In this document: positions 57,501 to 64,000 of the stretch, in pieces
How the letters are laid out: the number at the start of each line of letters is the position of its first letter
How positions within the stretch are numbered: position 1 is the stretch's first letter
NCBI GenBank assembly: GCA_039566865.1
Contig: CM076943.1
Span: 14,308,001-14,372,000, forward strand
Length of the DNA: 64,000 nucleotides
Origin: Aurelia coerulea
Lineage: Eukaryota > Cnidaria > Scyphozoa > Semaeostomeae > Ulmaridae
Direction: 5' to 3'
The notes under the pieces: generated by a model
Told to the model about the DNA's origin: nothing
What the model saw: only the letters and a program-made list of their open reading frames with translations
Databases searched by the model: none
Made by a program: the position numbers and the translations under genes

Positions 57501-60500
57501 TGTAACGGTAAGTCATATTTTGATTATCCTTGTTATTGTCTTGTCGGCTGCTTGAATGCCCTGAATCTGTTTTGTGAAGCTTATCTTACCGATCAAGTTT
57601 CTAGTCCTCGTGCAACGTTTACGCAGGAAAACCCCTTTCCGACTTTATGCGGGGTGAGTGGCCGAGCGGCTTATACAGTTTCCGTCAGGTGAATGAAGTT
57701 GAGCTCGGTCGAATGAGGTGAGACTCCGGATGGGTGACCTCGGAGGCTTGACCTCACAACTCACCTCGCCATCCTTCGGAAGGGACGTTAAAAACTAGGG
57801 GTCCCATGCCTGGATGCGGCATGCATAGTGGGCTTAAATTAGCTTCAAGTAGCTGGAAATAGTTCCTGCCCTCTCAAAAGTAATTAATAGAACAAAAGTT
57901 CTCGGATCCGTGATATTCTAATCCATTGTTGTGAGAGGAAAGAGAGAGAACGATTTCTCCTTTCTCTCTCTTCTTTCCTTCACAATGATGCTACGGAATA
58001 GTGCAAATACGTAATGCGATTGGTCGAACAGACTGCACGCGATAGTCTTGGGAAAAATTTGATTAGCTGCTAGCACCTATAATCGCTTTCTCTCGAACAT
58101 AATCAGAATACCCTCTTAGCTACTGCAGTTGGAAAGCTTCGGCTTCAATTAATTCTTCTGTCAGTCCAAACATAGAGCTCAAATCTTTAAAAAGGTCGTT
58201 GTAAAATTCTATTGCAGTTTTAATTAAAATAAATGGCTGGGAAGGAACTTTGGGCTATTTGCTGTAAATCTGCCGTTGCAATTTATTGATATCTTGATTA
58301 ATTTCGATATGGCGGCATTTATTTAATAGACCATTTGCCAATTAGGAAAAAGGGATTGAGGCGAGCGCGGCCAATTCCGACAGCCCTCGTAACATCGGGG
58401 AATCCTCTCCACTTCAGAATATCTTATTCGATGTATTTCCCACGATCGATTTGTAGAGTAGGGCACATAAACAAACGATCAGCTGATTTGACCCCTTACT
58501 TCAAATGTAATAAGTCCAAAACTTGGGAGAAAATTTTGAAAAATCAACGAAAACTAGCCGATCGTCTTGGGCTGATTCTGAAGTGGATAAATCGAGAAAC
58601 TGAAAACAAACTTTTGGAGGACCTTATTTCAACCCTTCTTAAGGTATTTAATCATTAATCTGGAGTTAGTAAGTGCATTTAGTAGGAAAACGAGCACGAT
58701 CCATTTGGGAGGAAAAAGGGCCTAAGTAGAAATTTTCGGGATTTTCCCCACAGCTTTGAAAAAAGAAAGGCTCGTTATTCTGCGAATTTTAGAGATAAAT
58801 TCGAGATTAACAGTGTGTTAGTGAAAGAATACGGTTTCTCGTCGATTTTTTACATGCCGAGGCCGTTTACCCCTCGCAAAACGGAGTTACGGCCCAAAAT
58901 GGGGTTGGCCAAAATTTTTCCCAATTTTCGCGGCCCCCGCGCTCCGCCCCTGGGGGCAATATTGAACCCCAAATTCGTGATAAGACTCACAAACAAATTA
59001 TCTCTTGTACATTTTTTTCTGTTTTGAAATTAGTTGAGTACCCATCGAGCATCAGCTCCAAATGCAGCTTCGGGTCAGAAAATCGGACCGGGTCGGCTTG
59101 CCGATTATACTGTAATTGAGAGGACTCCCCGGATTTCCGACTGTTACTAGGGCTGTCGGAATTTTTTCTTAATTGGCAAATGGTCTATTTGAGGCTATGA
59201 CGTCATCAAATTTCTAAATCCTAAACTAGAAAAGCTACACATTTCTATTTGCTATCATATTGTAGACCTTCATAAACTATGGTTTTCTTGAAGATTATAT
59301 AATGTTTCCTCTATTAGTTTAGGATTTACGATGATTTAGATTTTTTTCAAAATTTTCCATGAATTTTTCAAAAATAATTAAATTGCTGCCATTTGGAAAA
59401 AAATAAAGATATCAAAACATTTCCACGGCAGATTTACAGCAAAGTACCACGAGTTCCTTTCAAGCCATCCAATTCAAAGAAAACTGCAATAGAATTTTAC
59501 ACCGACCTTTTTAAAGATTTGAAAGATTTGAGCCCTGTGCTGTCAGTTCAACCACTTTAGTGTGGATCCTTGGTTTCCGCTCAGTATCCACACTGATCTG
59601 AAATTCCAGTGCGCCCGAAAAGGACCCTGGGTGACAAGGGCTCTTTAGCGCTGCTCGCCTAAGCGTACATGTCATCTAGCATTTTACCCAACTTGTGTTG
59701 CTGGGCGATGTTGGGATCTATGTAGACCGTGGTTTCATTTTTCCAAACTAAACAGTTTTAGCGACGGCATAATCAAACGGACAGTTTTCTTCCCTTATTA
59801 ATACGGTACCAATGAATTATGTAGCGTTTTCTATTTCACATTTGGGAGCTATGATTTATATGCTTTTAATATAACATTATGGAGATATATCCCTTTGTCT
59901 CTACCGTAGATTTCCAGGTCACAGCATTAAGTTTTCCCATCTATTATATATTTTTATAGCCTTTATATTTTTTCTTTGTTCAAACCGATTCCTCTTAAGC
60001 CATCAATACAGATTTCTGACAGGAATTTGAGTTATTCGGCATAATATTTTGAGTTCTAACTTCAAAAAGGAGATATATGTGTCGAAGGAAGTTCTGAGAA
60101 AGATAATCTTCGGCTATTTTTGTTGCATTAAAAGACTTTCTCTGCTATTTGTAACTCTTAAAACGTGTCACCTTTTGTGTTATGCGTCATTTACTTTCTA
60201 TTTTAGGACCGTTTTAAATCCAAGCTATTGACTCTTATTCTGCCCGTTGGATAATCATTGCATGTTGTTTTATTATAGATTTTAAAAGCGATTTAGAAAT
60301 GTGTGTATGGGCATAACTGCTGTACATATTTGTCACAGAAGTGGCAAAAGTATCCGTACCCAGGCATTTTTTTGGGTGTAAATATTCACAGAAAGTTTCA
60401 AAGAAGAATTGAAGAATGAGCCTGATCGTTAAGTGTTAAAATTTGACATTATAATCGAACCAAAGAAGTTACTTTTTCAGTAGAAGTTATTTCACGCTCC

Positions 60501-62723
60501 AAGTTCCTTGCAACTGAAGAAAATTATTGAAGTTGTTGGTCAATCAAATTCACTGAAAGAGTCACAGAAAAACAAACGAATTAATCTCCCAATTTTAAAG
60601 ATTCAATGAACACAGGGAGATCTTCTCCGATCCTTTCCTGAGACAGCTGTGGCCAATCATGTAAAAAGAAATTTCTGAACCTGGAAAAATGCTTCTTGGA
60701 CGCAGTTGATCATTTTGCAATATTTTTCTTGGGGCAGACTTTCTTTCTTTTTCTTGGTCAATTCTTCGGGAGCGTACTGCGATCGATCTTTGAATTTGCA
60801 ACTTTTTAAAGAGTCATTGTCACCCAGGGTCCTTTGCGGGCATGCTGAAATTTCAGACAGGGGAACCATGGATCCACACTGCAGTAGTTGAACTGGTAGA
60901 GAAATTTTACTTTCATTGAACTGTAATTGAACTATCAGTTTAAATACTGCCCTGTGGATCTATACTTTTTGTTCAGGCTAAACTTGATTCGCAGACATTC
61001 TGAACTTTTGTAGCGTGCCTGCAAGGACCCTGGAATGGCTCTTTTATAGAACTTTTAGGCCCTTTCGTCCCCTATACAGGCACTTTCAGAAAAATCGCAA
61101 CCCAACTTTATTCAAGATTCTTCTGAAAATAATAGTATTTGAATAAATATGATGCATGCCATCTGAAAGCACAATCTATCGTCTTTTGAATGTTATCCAG
61201 GTCGAGTGTATTAATTGACGTCTTGATCATTTTATTTGACGTTTTCGTAAGCAAGGCTTATTTCAGATGTTGGAAAGTGATAGGACATTTACATAGACGA
61301 AAATCCAGGTCTATGATGGTTTTTTTATCGCTCTTAAAGGACAAGTCTGGGGTTTCTACAATTAATGTCAAAAAGCAACCTTACCAACTGCCAAACATCA
61401 CTTGTATGTTTTTCTGTTGTAAATTCGTACGACTTTTTTCGTAAGTTAGGCTCAATGTCGACGCCATTTTGTAAAACGCGATAAAATAGCTAGCCTCTGT
61501 TTGGAGGTTCGATTGTGACGTTGGAAATTACTATGAGAGTTCTATAAGAAACCAGCCCCGTTCAGGTCGAAGGCAAGATGGGTGAAAATTGAAATACGCA
61601 ATTTCGCAGAGAAAAGACAGAGAAGGTTGGAAAAAGTACGACACACCATTCACAACATTGTGATCTTTCATTTTATGAACAATTATTCCAACCCCGGACT
61701 TGCCCTTTAATAAAAGCATCTCATTGGAATAGATTTCTCATTTCCTTCTTTAAGGCATCACCTCAAAATGCTTCTCATCCTGAAATATTTTGACAAAATC
61801 TGTTTCGTGTTTTTTTACGGTAAAAGGGTGTTTAAAATGCTGTTGCAGCATGCTGCATTTGAAATCGGCCATAAGTTCTAAAATATTAATCAAGTAATAA
61901 ATAATTCCATTTGTGTATCCAAATTGCATGTTATTAAGAAAAAGAGAGATCTTACTTTCAGACAGTGTACAGTAAAAACCTGCATACATTAACTATTACC
62001 TTACATTTTGAAATCGCCCTGTTTAGGTTCTTATGCATATGATACCATTTTTGAAAACAGGATGCAAGGTTCTTAAATAGTTTCTTCTCAAAAGAATTCA
62101 TAACAGATCTTCGGAAATTTAGGCCAAATGTAAGAAAACAAGGTTTTCACGTACTCACTATCATGACACAGTTTTATAAAGAATAACCTTATCTACCTGG
62201 CCTTATCCGTATCCCGTATCAAATCCATTCATACAAGGAATTTTTACAAATGCTTTGTATCTACTTCAGTATTTGGCTAAATTTCTTGAAACATTTTATC
62301 ACATATTACCAACCATTAGTTTACATTTACCTCTTTTTAAGATATGAACCTTCCTTGAATTTCAGGATGAAAAGGTTCTTCTGTAATGGGGTGAAATTAG
62401 AACATTTTAGGCCTTAGGTTCTTATAAGTGGATGGTTGTTATATGCGGGTTTTTACTGTACATTACAGCATCTTATCAAAGTCGGGTTGCGTTTTTTTGA
62501 AACACCCTATAGATTGTAATTGTGTTTTTCATATTCACAGGTTTACTACAAGCCCCTCAAGAAATCAGAAGGTGCAACTATTATCGAAACAACTCAAGTG
62601 GATGAAATATTTTTCCAAATACCAGAAATTCTTGTCAGCCACGAATTCTTCTTAGAACAGTTAAACAACAGAGCGAACAGTTGGACTGATAAACAAATCA
62701 TTGGAGATATTTTCGTTTCGTCG
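26795..62723 (+). CDS. ARHGEF17: Rho guanine nucleotide exchange factor 17-like (TEM4/p164-RhoGEF), partial at 3' end
   Basis: Dbl-family exchange factor expected to load GTP on Rho GTPases and act on the actin cytoskeleton. Exons: 26795-30329, 37602-37891, 42073-42708, 47339-47432 (predicted), 53204-53460, 57430-57507, 62541-62723. All junctions are GT-AG and phase-compatible, giving 1,691 codons up to the last visible exon. Residues 1-1604 are a low-complexity, Ser-rich, presumably disordered region with many RxxS-type sites. Residues 1605-1691 open the DH domain: DMRRHVLQNLLDTENSYVQN, YYKPLKKSEG, VDEIFFQIPEILVSHEFFLE. The vertebrate ARHGEF17 DH start (DMRKHVAMTLLDTEQSYVES) aligns almost without gaps, better than other Dbl members I know. 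The remaining DH, the PH-like part and the C-terminal beta-propeller must lie to the right. A giant first coding exon is also a feature of the human gene. Oddities: an AT-hook-like motif at residue 1143 and a basic cluster at 595. Confidence 0.93.
30441..30580. mobile_element. Short 'gtccgccactg' element, copy 1
   Basis: GGCGCAGACACTGGGGGGGG near 30439 and GTCCGCCACTG near 30571 form imperfect inverted ends. The interior AACAAAGACCTTTTGTCTGA matches 33847-33866 (AACAAAGATCTTTTGTTTGA), and both end with CCCCCAATATT. Confidence 0.6.
30804..31093. mobile_element. G-rich-ended MITE, relative of 22852-23152
   Basis: GGGGTGGAGGGGAGGGGTACTT near 30805 is opposed by GTCAAGTACCC with a C run to 31090. 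The interior carries 'cagggtatcgttttc' phrases typical of this family. No clear target duplication was found. Confidence 0.65.
32695..33267. mobile_element. TTAA-ended 'aaccctatctgacc' element, copy 1
   Basis: TTAACCCTATCTGACCTTGG at 32695 and CCAGGTCAGATAGGGTTAA ending at 33267 are inverted. Adjacent to each is a G/C homopolymer with a GGATTCCACC / AATCCACC motif. 573 bp. Copy 2 is at 36498-37083 and a right-end fragment (GGGTGGAATAGGGTTAA) ends at 43951. Confidence 0.85.
33780..33955. mobile_element. Short 'gtctgccactgg' element, copy 2
   Basis: CCAGTGGCGGATGGCGGACA at 33780 opposes AAGTGTCTGCCACTGG ending at 33955. A G run, AAAGATCTTTTGTTTGAGAA and CCCCCAATATTAGG lie inside. About 176 bp, non-coding. 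Confidence 0.7.
35721..36141. mobile_element. TACAGTAGTGTCCCGC MITE (421 bp)
   Basis: TACAGTAGTGTCCCGCATA at 35721 is exactly inverted at 36123-36141. Inner repeats 'gtttcttata' and 'agctttttcagacctg' continue the symmetry. It is related in layout to the CAGTAAAAACC family. Confidence 0.85.
36498..37083. mobile_element. TTAA-ended 'aaccctatctcacc' element, copy 2
   Basis: TTAACCCTATCTCACCTGGG at 36498 and CTAGGTGAGATAGGGTTAA ending at 37083, with G/C homopolymers and GGATTCCACC / GGAATCCACC inside the ends. 586 bp, similar in length and layout to 32695-33267. Confidence 0.87.
37602..37891 (+). CDS. ARHGEF17: ARHGEF17 exon 2
   Basis: Its first two bases complete a GAT codon begun in exon 1, then KDVPESSKQKDDSACVIKET and later IIKRRPRAILAATPMLEEIP and KGKKGRKTSNILQ before the donor GTATGT (37892). 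It is polar and lysine-rich with no domain recognised. Coding is supported by flanking consensus splice sites and frame continuity on both sides. Confidence 0.88.
37961..38649. repeat. Dispersed repeat, copy 2 (uninterrupted)
   Basis: Matches 4230-5940 in order but lacks the long-TIR insertion. At about 38186-38215 the text CATACAAGTTTAAGAATGAT corresponds to the two flanks of 4393-5526 joined together. Confidence 0.8.
38660..39880. mobile_element. Fold-back family 'ccagggtcctttgcggg', copy with hairpin insert
   Basis: Arms: GGATTTGGCCTAAG and CATGGATTCACACTGCAG near 38672-38711 against CTGTGGATCTATGG, AGGCCAAATTTGATTTTG and GTGCCCGCAAAGAGCCC near 39776-39855. The same arms occur at 54883-55705 and 60805-61050. 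Interrupted by 38871-39453. Confidence 0.65.
38871..39453. mobile_element. 583 bp near-perfect hairpin element, TA-flanked
   Basis: CCGGGTGAGTCAAAAAAAAC at 38871 and its inverse TTTTTTGACTCACCCGG ending at 39453, each bordered by TA. The two arms match across about 280 bases with few differences and meet around a loop of roughly 20-25 nt near 39160. Examples: CGATCGTCGTGAAATAAAT / ATTTATTTCACGACGATCG and GGTATTATCAGAGGAGA / TCTCCTGATAATACC. No coding capacity. Confidence 0.92.
40141..40608 (+). other. Unassigned 155-codon open frame in intron
   Basis: Longest non-exonic frame in the RhoGEF introns. The end, from FVVPISNRVTVLLGSFSIM to AQLWHEIC, vaguely resembles the C-terminal end of LINE polyproteins. 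A related string FVPVSSNVTMPVGSFSI is readable near 12564-12620. No catalytic motif is present. It is probably a fragment of a repeat rather than a gene. Confidence 0.3.
41324..41812. mobile_element. Long-TIR element of the 'aaaggtnggtgtaaaatt' family, copy 2
   Basis: GGGCTTAAATCTTTAGAAAG near 41329 opposes TTTAAAGATTTGAATAATTT and GAGCCCTGTGCTC near 41802. The interior ATGACGTCGTCAAATTTCTA matches copies 1 and 3. GGCATTTATTAAATTTTAGG here is the unoccupied equivalent of the insertion in copy 3. Confidence 0.8.
42073..42708 (+). CDS. ARHGEF17: ARHGEF17 exon 3
   Basis: Acceptor TTTGTTTCAG ends at 42072; 212 codons in phase 0: TVVAASDLESVEGRESPRTD, later TGYFSGSLSSTPNQLSSLDD, SEPNLVSRNIASSPKPKRSI and KAKQKP before the donor GTAAGT at 42709. 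Ser/Pro-rich with repeated SP and RS sites, in keeping with the phosphorylatable N-terminal region of ARHGEF17. No folded domain is visible. Confidence 0.92.
42968..43263. repeat. Dispersed repeat shared with 21550-21790
   Basis: Matches the 21.5 kb copy in order from GAGGCTCCGTC through TTTGGCGACGGAGCCCC. This copy carries extra AT-rich sequence near 43050-43130. Confidence 0.75.
44783..45165. repeat. Tandem triplication, 127-128 bp unit
   Basis: TTCAGTCAATRGATGAAATG starts at 44783, 44911 and 45038. Units share GCATTCATTRCGCT, CCTTMGAYTGAAAG, TACAGACTGC and CCATAAAACCTAGA. The third copy diverges at its end. Confidence 0.9.
45235..45262. repeat. Interstitial telomere-like tract (CCCTAA)n
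   Basis: CCTAAC repeats: 'cctaaccctaactaac' then 'cctaaccctaac', 28 bp with one irregular step. The minus strand reads TTAGGG, the common metazoan telomere repeat. It lies 70 bp after the 127 bp triplication. Confidence 0.85.
45430..45860. repeat. Dispersed repeat related to 54420-54605
   Basis: ATGTCGTAGTTTCACTCTTT and AACTGATACCGCTA near 45448-45487, and TTCAATTCAATGAGCGGA...AGGGTCCTTGTG near 45790-45825, recur in order at 54438-54475 and 54545-54590. The class is unknown. Confidence 0.6.
46190..46380. repeat. Microsatellite, 'gtgatttt' type
   Basis: Irregular repetition of GTGATTTT / GTGATTTTTGT from about 46199 to 46360, with only small interruptions. Confidence 0.9.
46410..46575 (-). 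repeat. tRNA-derived SINE (minus strand)
   Basis: On the minus strand TGGCGCAGTGG (46566-46556) fits the polymerase III A box and GGGTTCCGCC (46528-46519) approximates a B box about 30 nt later. The rest, toward 46410, is an unrelated body. The fold is not a complete tRNA, so a SINE is more likely than a tRNA gene. Confidence 0.6.
47339..47432 (+). CDS. ARHGEF17: ARHGEF17 exon 4 (predicted, Cys-rich, 94 bp)
   Basis: Preceded by an unusually long pyrimidine tract ending TTCCTTCCAG (47338) and followed by the donor T|GTAAGG (47433). It reads ANKLPVNFMFTYEGKCSQTS then CYCCRTHIFGY and leaves one base. Exon 3 ends in phase 0 and exon 5 begins with two bases of a codon. Direct splicing of 3 to 5 gives ATT TGA, an immediate stop, whereas inserting this exon restores the frame (T+AT = Tyr). 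Five cysteines in 31 residues is unusual for this region. Homology to vertebrate ARHGEF17 is not evident, so the exon rests on splice signals and phase. Confidence 0.6.
48844..48997. mobile_element. TTAA-ended fold-back MITE (154 bp)
   Basis: TTAAAGGGTCTGTTTCATCC at 48844 is inverted at 48978-48997. The arms continue through GCACGTGCCATCTCTTGG / CCAAGAGATGGCACGTGC to a centre at CATGGGCCATG, making nearly the whole element one hairpin. Same end type as 2714-2855. Confidence 0.9.
49470..50215. repeat. Satellite A, 147 bp period, about five units
   Basis: AGGCGAGAG occurs at 49481, 49614, 49761, 49908 and 50055: one step of 133, then three of exactly 147. Units share TTGTTTACAGAGGGCTTATT, CGCTATTCTGTAACAGCAC, TTAGTCGCTGCTTGATTATT and TCCATCTTCAGTGTTGG. 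A degenerate unit follows near 50190. Confidence 0.92.
50254..51360. mobile_element. Inverted-repeat element between the satellites
   Basis: GGTCCAGGAGTGTCAGTAAA and TTTGGTTCCCTGTGATCCGG near 50469-50525 are inverted at 51273-51350, giving arms of about 130 bp. A third, direct copy of the TTTGGTTCCCTGTG...CAACAGCTGTGT part lies at 50257-50310. An inner fold-back spans about 50690-51056 (GAATCTCCACTGGACGGG / CCCGCCTAGTGGAGATT). No recognised coding sequence; the frame at 50671-50955 is inside the fold-back. Confidence 0.75.
51680..52878. repeat. Satellite B, exact 109 bp period, 11 units with higher-order pattern
   Basis: GCAGGCGAGTGG (or a close variant) starts at 51680, 51789, 51898 and every 109 bases to 52770, with no net length change over ten steps. 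Two variants alternate: CTTTTTCCAGTTGCCTTTAG (A) and CTTCTTTCAGTTGCCTTCAG (B). The order from 51680 is A A B' B A B B A A B B. Private changes (TTTACTTTGATGG, ACAGGGGGC) recur four units (436 bp) apart. Degenerate units precede it from 51500. It shares CAGGCGAG and TTGTTTACAGAGGGCTT with satellite A. Confidence 0.95.
53204..53460 (+). CDS. ARHGEF17: ARHGEF17 exon 5 (pre-DH linker)
   Basis: Starts after TCGGCAG (53203) with two bases of a codon, then LKSFYTYEITSRILIEGRER, ERPSKMYGVLKRPAMTEIM and LWKRDAQIMEKANEDV before the donor GTAAGT at 53461. It runs straight into DMRRH of the next exon. The acceptor lacks a strong pyrimidine tract. The ATG at 53170, just after an in-frame TGA, would be the only in-frame start if a shorter isoform began here. 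Confidence 0.82.
54420..54605. repeat. Dispersed repeat with (CAA)n microsatellite
   Basis: Flanks match the repeat at 45430-45860. In this copy the middle is a (CAA)n tract with two CAT steps at about 54496-54545. Confidence 0.75.
54883..55705. mobile_element. Fold-back family 'ccagggtcctttgcggg', copy with TA element inside
   Basis: Left arm: AAAGAGCCATTATCACCCAG, GGTCCTTTGCGGG, AAATCAAATTTGGCCTAAGC, GATCCACAGTGCAGTAG. Right arm: AAGGCCAAATTTGATTTTGA, GCCCACAAAGGACTCTGGG, TGACAATGGCCCCTTAA. Between the arms sits 55053-55605. A short intact relative is at 60805-61050. Confidence 0.8.
55053..55605. mobile_element. TA-flanked CTGGGTGTCCC element (553 bp)
   Basis: CTGGGTGTCCCAAAAAAGTA after TA at 55051-55052; GTACTTTTTTTGGGACACCC then GG to 55605 before TA. 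The next inner bases TTTCAAAAATCACCAAAAA / TTTGGTGATTTTTCAAAC extend the arms. Related to 24877-25670 and 38871-39453. No transposase. Confidence 0.85.
57430..57507 (+). CDS. ARHGEF17: ARHGEF17 exon 6 (start of DH domain)
   Basis: 26 codons in phase 0 between CCCATAG and GTAAGT: DMRRHVLQNLLDTENSYVQN then LNFLVT. This is conserved region 1 of Dbl-homology domains, with the invariant Glu (in DTENSYV) that contacts switch I of Rho GTPases. Confidence 0.97.
57652..57850 (+). repeat. tRNA-derived SINE
   Basis: GAGTGGCCGAGCGGCTTATA (57656-57675) is a near-perfect A box region of Ser/Leu-type tRNAs. A B-box-like GGCTTGACCTC follows about 80 nt later, and the body contains CCTTCGGAAGGGACGTTAAA, a phrase typical of metazoan SINE bodies. 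It lacks a full tRNA fold, so it is not called a tRNA gene. Confidence 0.7.
58170..59541. mobile_element. Long-TIR element of the 'aaaggtnggtgtaaaatt' family, copy 3 (interrupted)
   Basis: GAGCTCAAATCTTTAAAAAG near 58176 opposes CTTTTTAAAGATTTGAAAGA and TTTGAGCCCTGTGCTG at about 59508-59541. It matches copy 2 on both sides of the insertion 58327-59187. Confidence 0.85.
58327..59187. mobile_element. TAGACCATTTGCC element inserted in copy 3 (861 bp)
   Basis: TAGACCATTTGCCAATTAGG at 58327 opposes TTAATTGGCAAATGGTCTA ending at 59187. The ends resemble the MITE at 1647-1828. The element is GC-richer than its surroundings and has a 107-codon frame (58335-58658) without recognised domain. Confidence 0.82.
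60805..61050. mobile_element. Short fold-back of the 'ccagggtcctttgcggg' family
   Basis: AAAGAGTCATTGTCACCCAG, GGTCCTTTGCGGGCATGCTG and CATGGATCCACACTGCAGTA on the left oppose TGTGGATCTATAC, GGCTAAACTTGATTC and GCGTGCCTGCAAGGACCCTG on the right. It is an uninterrupted member of the family at 38660 and 54883. Confidence 0.75.
61968..62460. mobile_element. CAGTAAAAACC-family MITE (493 bp)
   Basis: TACAGTAAAAACCTGCATA at 61968 opposes TATGCGGGTTTTTACTGTA ending at 62460. The interior is rich in 'ggttctta' phrases. It ends 80 bp before the next coding exon. Confidence 0.85.
62541..62723 (+). CDS. ARHGEF17: ARHGEF17 exon 7 (DH domain continued)
   Basis: 61 codons in phase 0 after TTCACAG: VYYKPLKKSEGATIIETTQV, DEIFFQIPEILVSHEFFLEQ, LNNRANSWTDKQIIGDIFVS, S, then the donor GTAAGT at 62724. 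The pattern VDEIFxQIPELLxHHExFLEQ is that of vertebrate ARHGEF17. Later DH helices and the PH region are not in the window. Confidence 0.97.
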
Positions 62724-64000
62724 GTAAGTCAAGTGTCCTTTTCAAGTTTTCCAAAACTCTTGAAAGGGCCTGGTCAGTTTTAATCCTCCGCACAAAATTC
62801 AACCTCTTTTGACCTCTTGTTGCTCTGACCTTTTGCGCAGCAAAATGCAACATGACGGGTTGTGGACAAGATGTTAGCTCAAAATATTTTGGAAAGATTT
62901 TCACAAAGATACCAAAAATTGGCTAGGCTATTGAAGCTGAATGGCTGCGTGGGAGGGATGCAAACCTGTGTAAAACGACACAGTTAGGCCACGAGTGATC
63001 ATCACTGACAAAGGCACTTAAATGTGTGTTTGATTCAGAACATGTGAAAGGCCAGAAAAACTGGAGCTAGGGGGACATTTTCCGTTCATACACTAACCTC
63101 GTTCATACTCCGTTCATACACTAACCTCGTTTATTCAGTTTTCAGAATCGATCTTGCGATTGTTTAGCATCATGTGATTTCTTCCAAAATCCGAAATACA
63201 GCCAGTATCTGGCCTGGCAACAATTGTAGCTGGTATTTCAGTGTAGCATCAGTATAGGAATATAACTGGGAACCAAAGTGAAGGGTTTAGATTCTTGCCA
63301 TGTTCAAAATGTCATCAAAATAATATCTTCACTACATTGTGTCCCAAAACCTTTTCGGCATTTAATAAGATATAAAAGAATAGCGATATAATGTACGGGT
63401 ATGGACGGAATAAAACATCTGCGTTCCTAGGCTCTTTAATTCATTTTAGAAACCAACATCTTGCAAATCCACTGAATATTCACTGAGTTACAAGCTTTTG
63501 AAGTTCAAGTTTGTTCGAAGGCTGAAAGGAGACCAGAGGCCTCACAATAGTACACTCATTTTTTTTTTTATAAGAAACCGCTTATAAGGAACGGTAGGCA
63601 TAATTTTTCGAAAGTTAAGAAACAACCCTACCTGGATTTAAAAAGCTAAGAAACTTTTGTAATTTACAGTTTTAATTTTCCTGTCGCAGTCAAAAATGTT
63701 TTGACATTGTATACAGTTATAGCAACTGTTTAGACATTATTTTGAGTGCGAATTATGTTATTGACTTGTTTTGAGACCTTACTAAGTACTTTGGGAACCC
63801 TTTAGACAAAACAAGATTAAACCTACCCTTCTGGTATTAGAAATATAAGAAACACGTAAGAAACTTTTGGTAGGAAAATGGCCCAATAATTTAAGAAGCT
63901 GCCAACCAGCCCCGGACCTTAGTTTCTTACAAAAAAGAATGAGTGTACTTGCAGTAAAAGTATCATTGGGCTTTCGGTTGCTTTTTCTCGTTTATTTCAT
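62724..64000 (+). other. ARHGEF17: ARHGEF17 intron 7 (left part)
   Basis: No further exon recognised; the next DH exon must lie right of the window. It contains a local direct duplication near 63086-63138 (GTTCATACACTAACCTCGTT twice) and the MITE 63551-63947. Confidence 0.75.
63551..63947. mobile_element. TACACTCATT MITE (397 bp)
   Basis: TACACTCATTTTTTTTTTTA at 63551 opposes AAAAAAGAATGAGTGTA ending at 63947. Inner TAAGAAACCG and GTTTCTTAC continue the symmetry. The layout is like the CAGTAAAAACC and CAGTAGTGTCC elements, with different tips. Confidence 0.8.

Larger units (their letters stand above)
57508..62540 (+). other. ARHGEF17: ARHGEF17 intron 6 (5.0 kb)
   Basis: Contains a SINE (57652-57850), long-TIR copy 3 with an insertion (58170-59541), fold-back fragments (59560-59650 and 60805-61050) and a CAGTAAAAACC MITE (61968-62460) followed by a solo TA-element end near 62482. 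59660-60800 and 61060-61960 hold nothing recognised. Confidence 0.8.

Noticed and set aside
57652..57740. Ser/Leu tRNA gene
   Set aside because: The A-box end is excellent, but the arm pairing fails and a SINE-like body follows.
58335..58658. 107-codon frame as a transposase
   Set aside because: Basic N-terminus but no catalytic triad, zinc finger or DDE-type motif could be seen.

Overview
This window is AT-rich animal genomic DNA carrying parts of two spliced, plus-strand protein-coding genes in a dense bed of non-autonomous mobile elements. The proteins are metazoan. GT-AG introns of 0.3-7 kb, fold-back DNA elements, a decayed gypsy integrase, tRNA-derived SINEs, Penelope-type tail motifs and a short TTAGGG-type telomeric tract together suggest an invertebrate, most likely an anthozoan cnidarian (coral or anemone). 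That placement is an inference from style, not proof.

Layout. 1-7069 holds the last five coding exons of RRM1, the large (catalytic) subunit of class I ribonucleotide reductase. Its introns carry a gypsy integrase fossil, two small MITEs and one intron filled by a nested 2.5 kb element. About 8.1-26.5 kb is intergenic and repeat-dominated: TA-flanked elements, inverted arrays of a ~124 bp unit, a LINE reverse transcriptase scrap, two hammerhead-like tails, nested fold-backs and a G-rich element with an 8 bp target duplication. From 26.5 kb to beyond the right edge runs an ARHGEF17 (TEM4/p164-RhoGEF) orthologue. It has a 3.5 kb first coding exon, then exons at 37.6, 42.1, 47.3 (predicted), 53.2, 57.4 and 62.5 kb. 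The last two start the Dbl-homology (DH) domain; the rest of DH and the C-terminal half lie outside. The joined reading frame is 1,691 codons with phase-consistent splice sites throughout.

The introns of the RhoGEF gene hold a 583 bp near-perfect hairpin element, a 127 bp tandem triplet next to telomeric repeats, and two related satellites (147 bp and 109 bp periods, the latter with a 436 bp higher-order pattern). There are also several cases of one element inserted in another, where a second copy of the host repeat shows the unoccupied site.

The two genes are not an operon. RRM1 supplies deoxynucleotides; the RhoGEF activates Rho GTPases. No prokaryotic-style system, CRISPR array or canonical tRNA/rRNA gene was seen.
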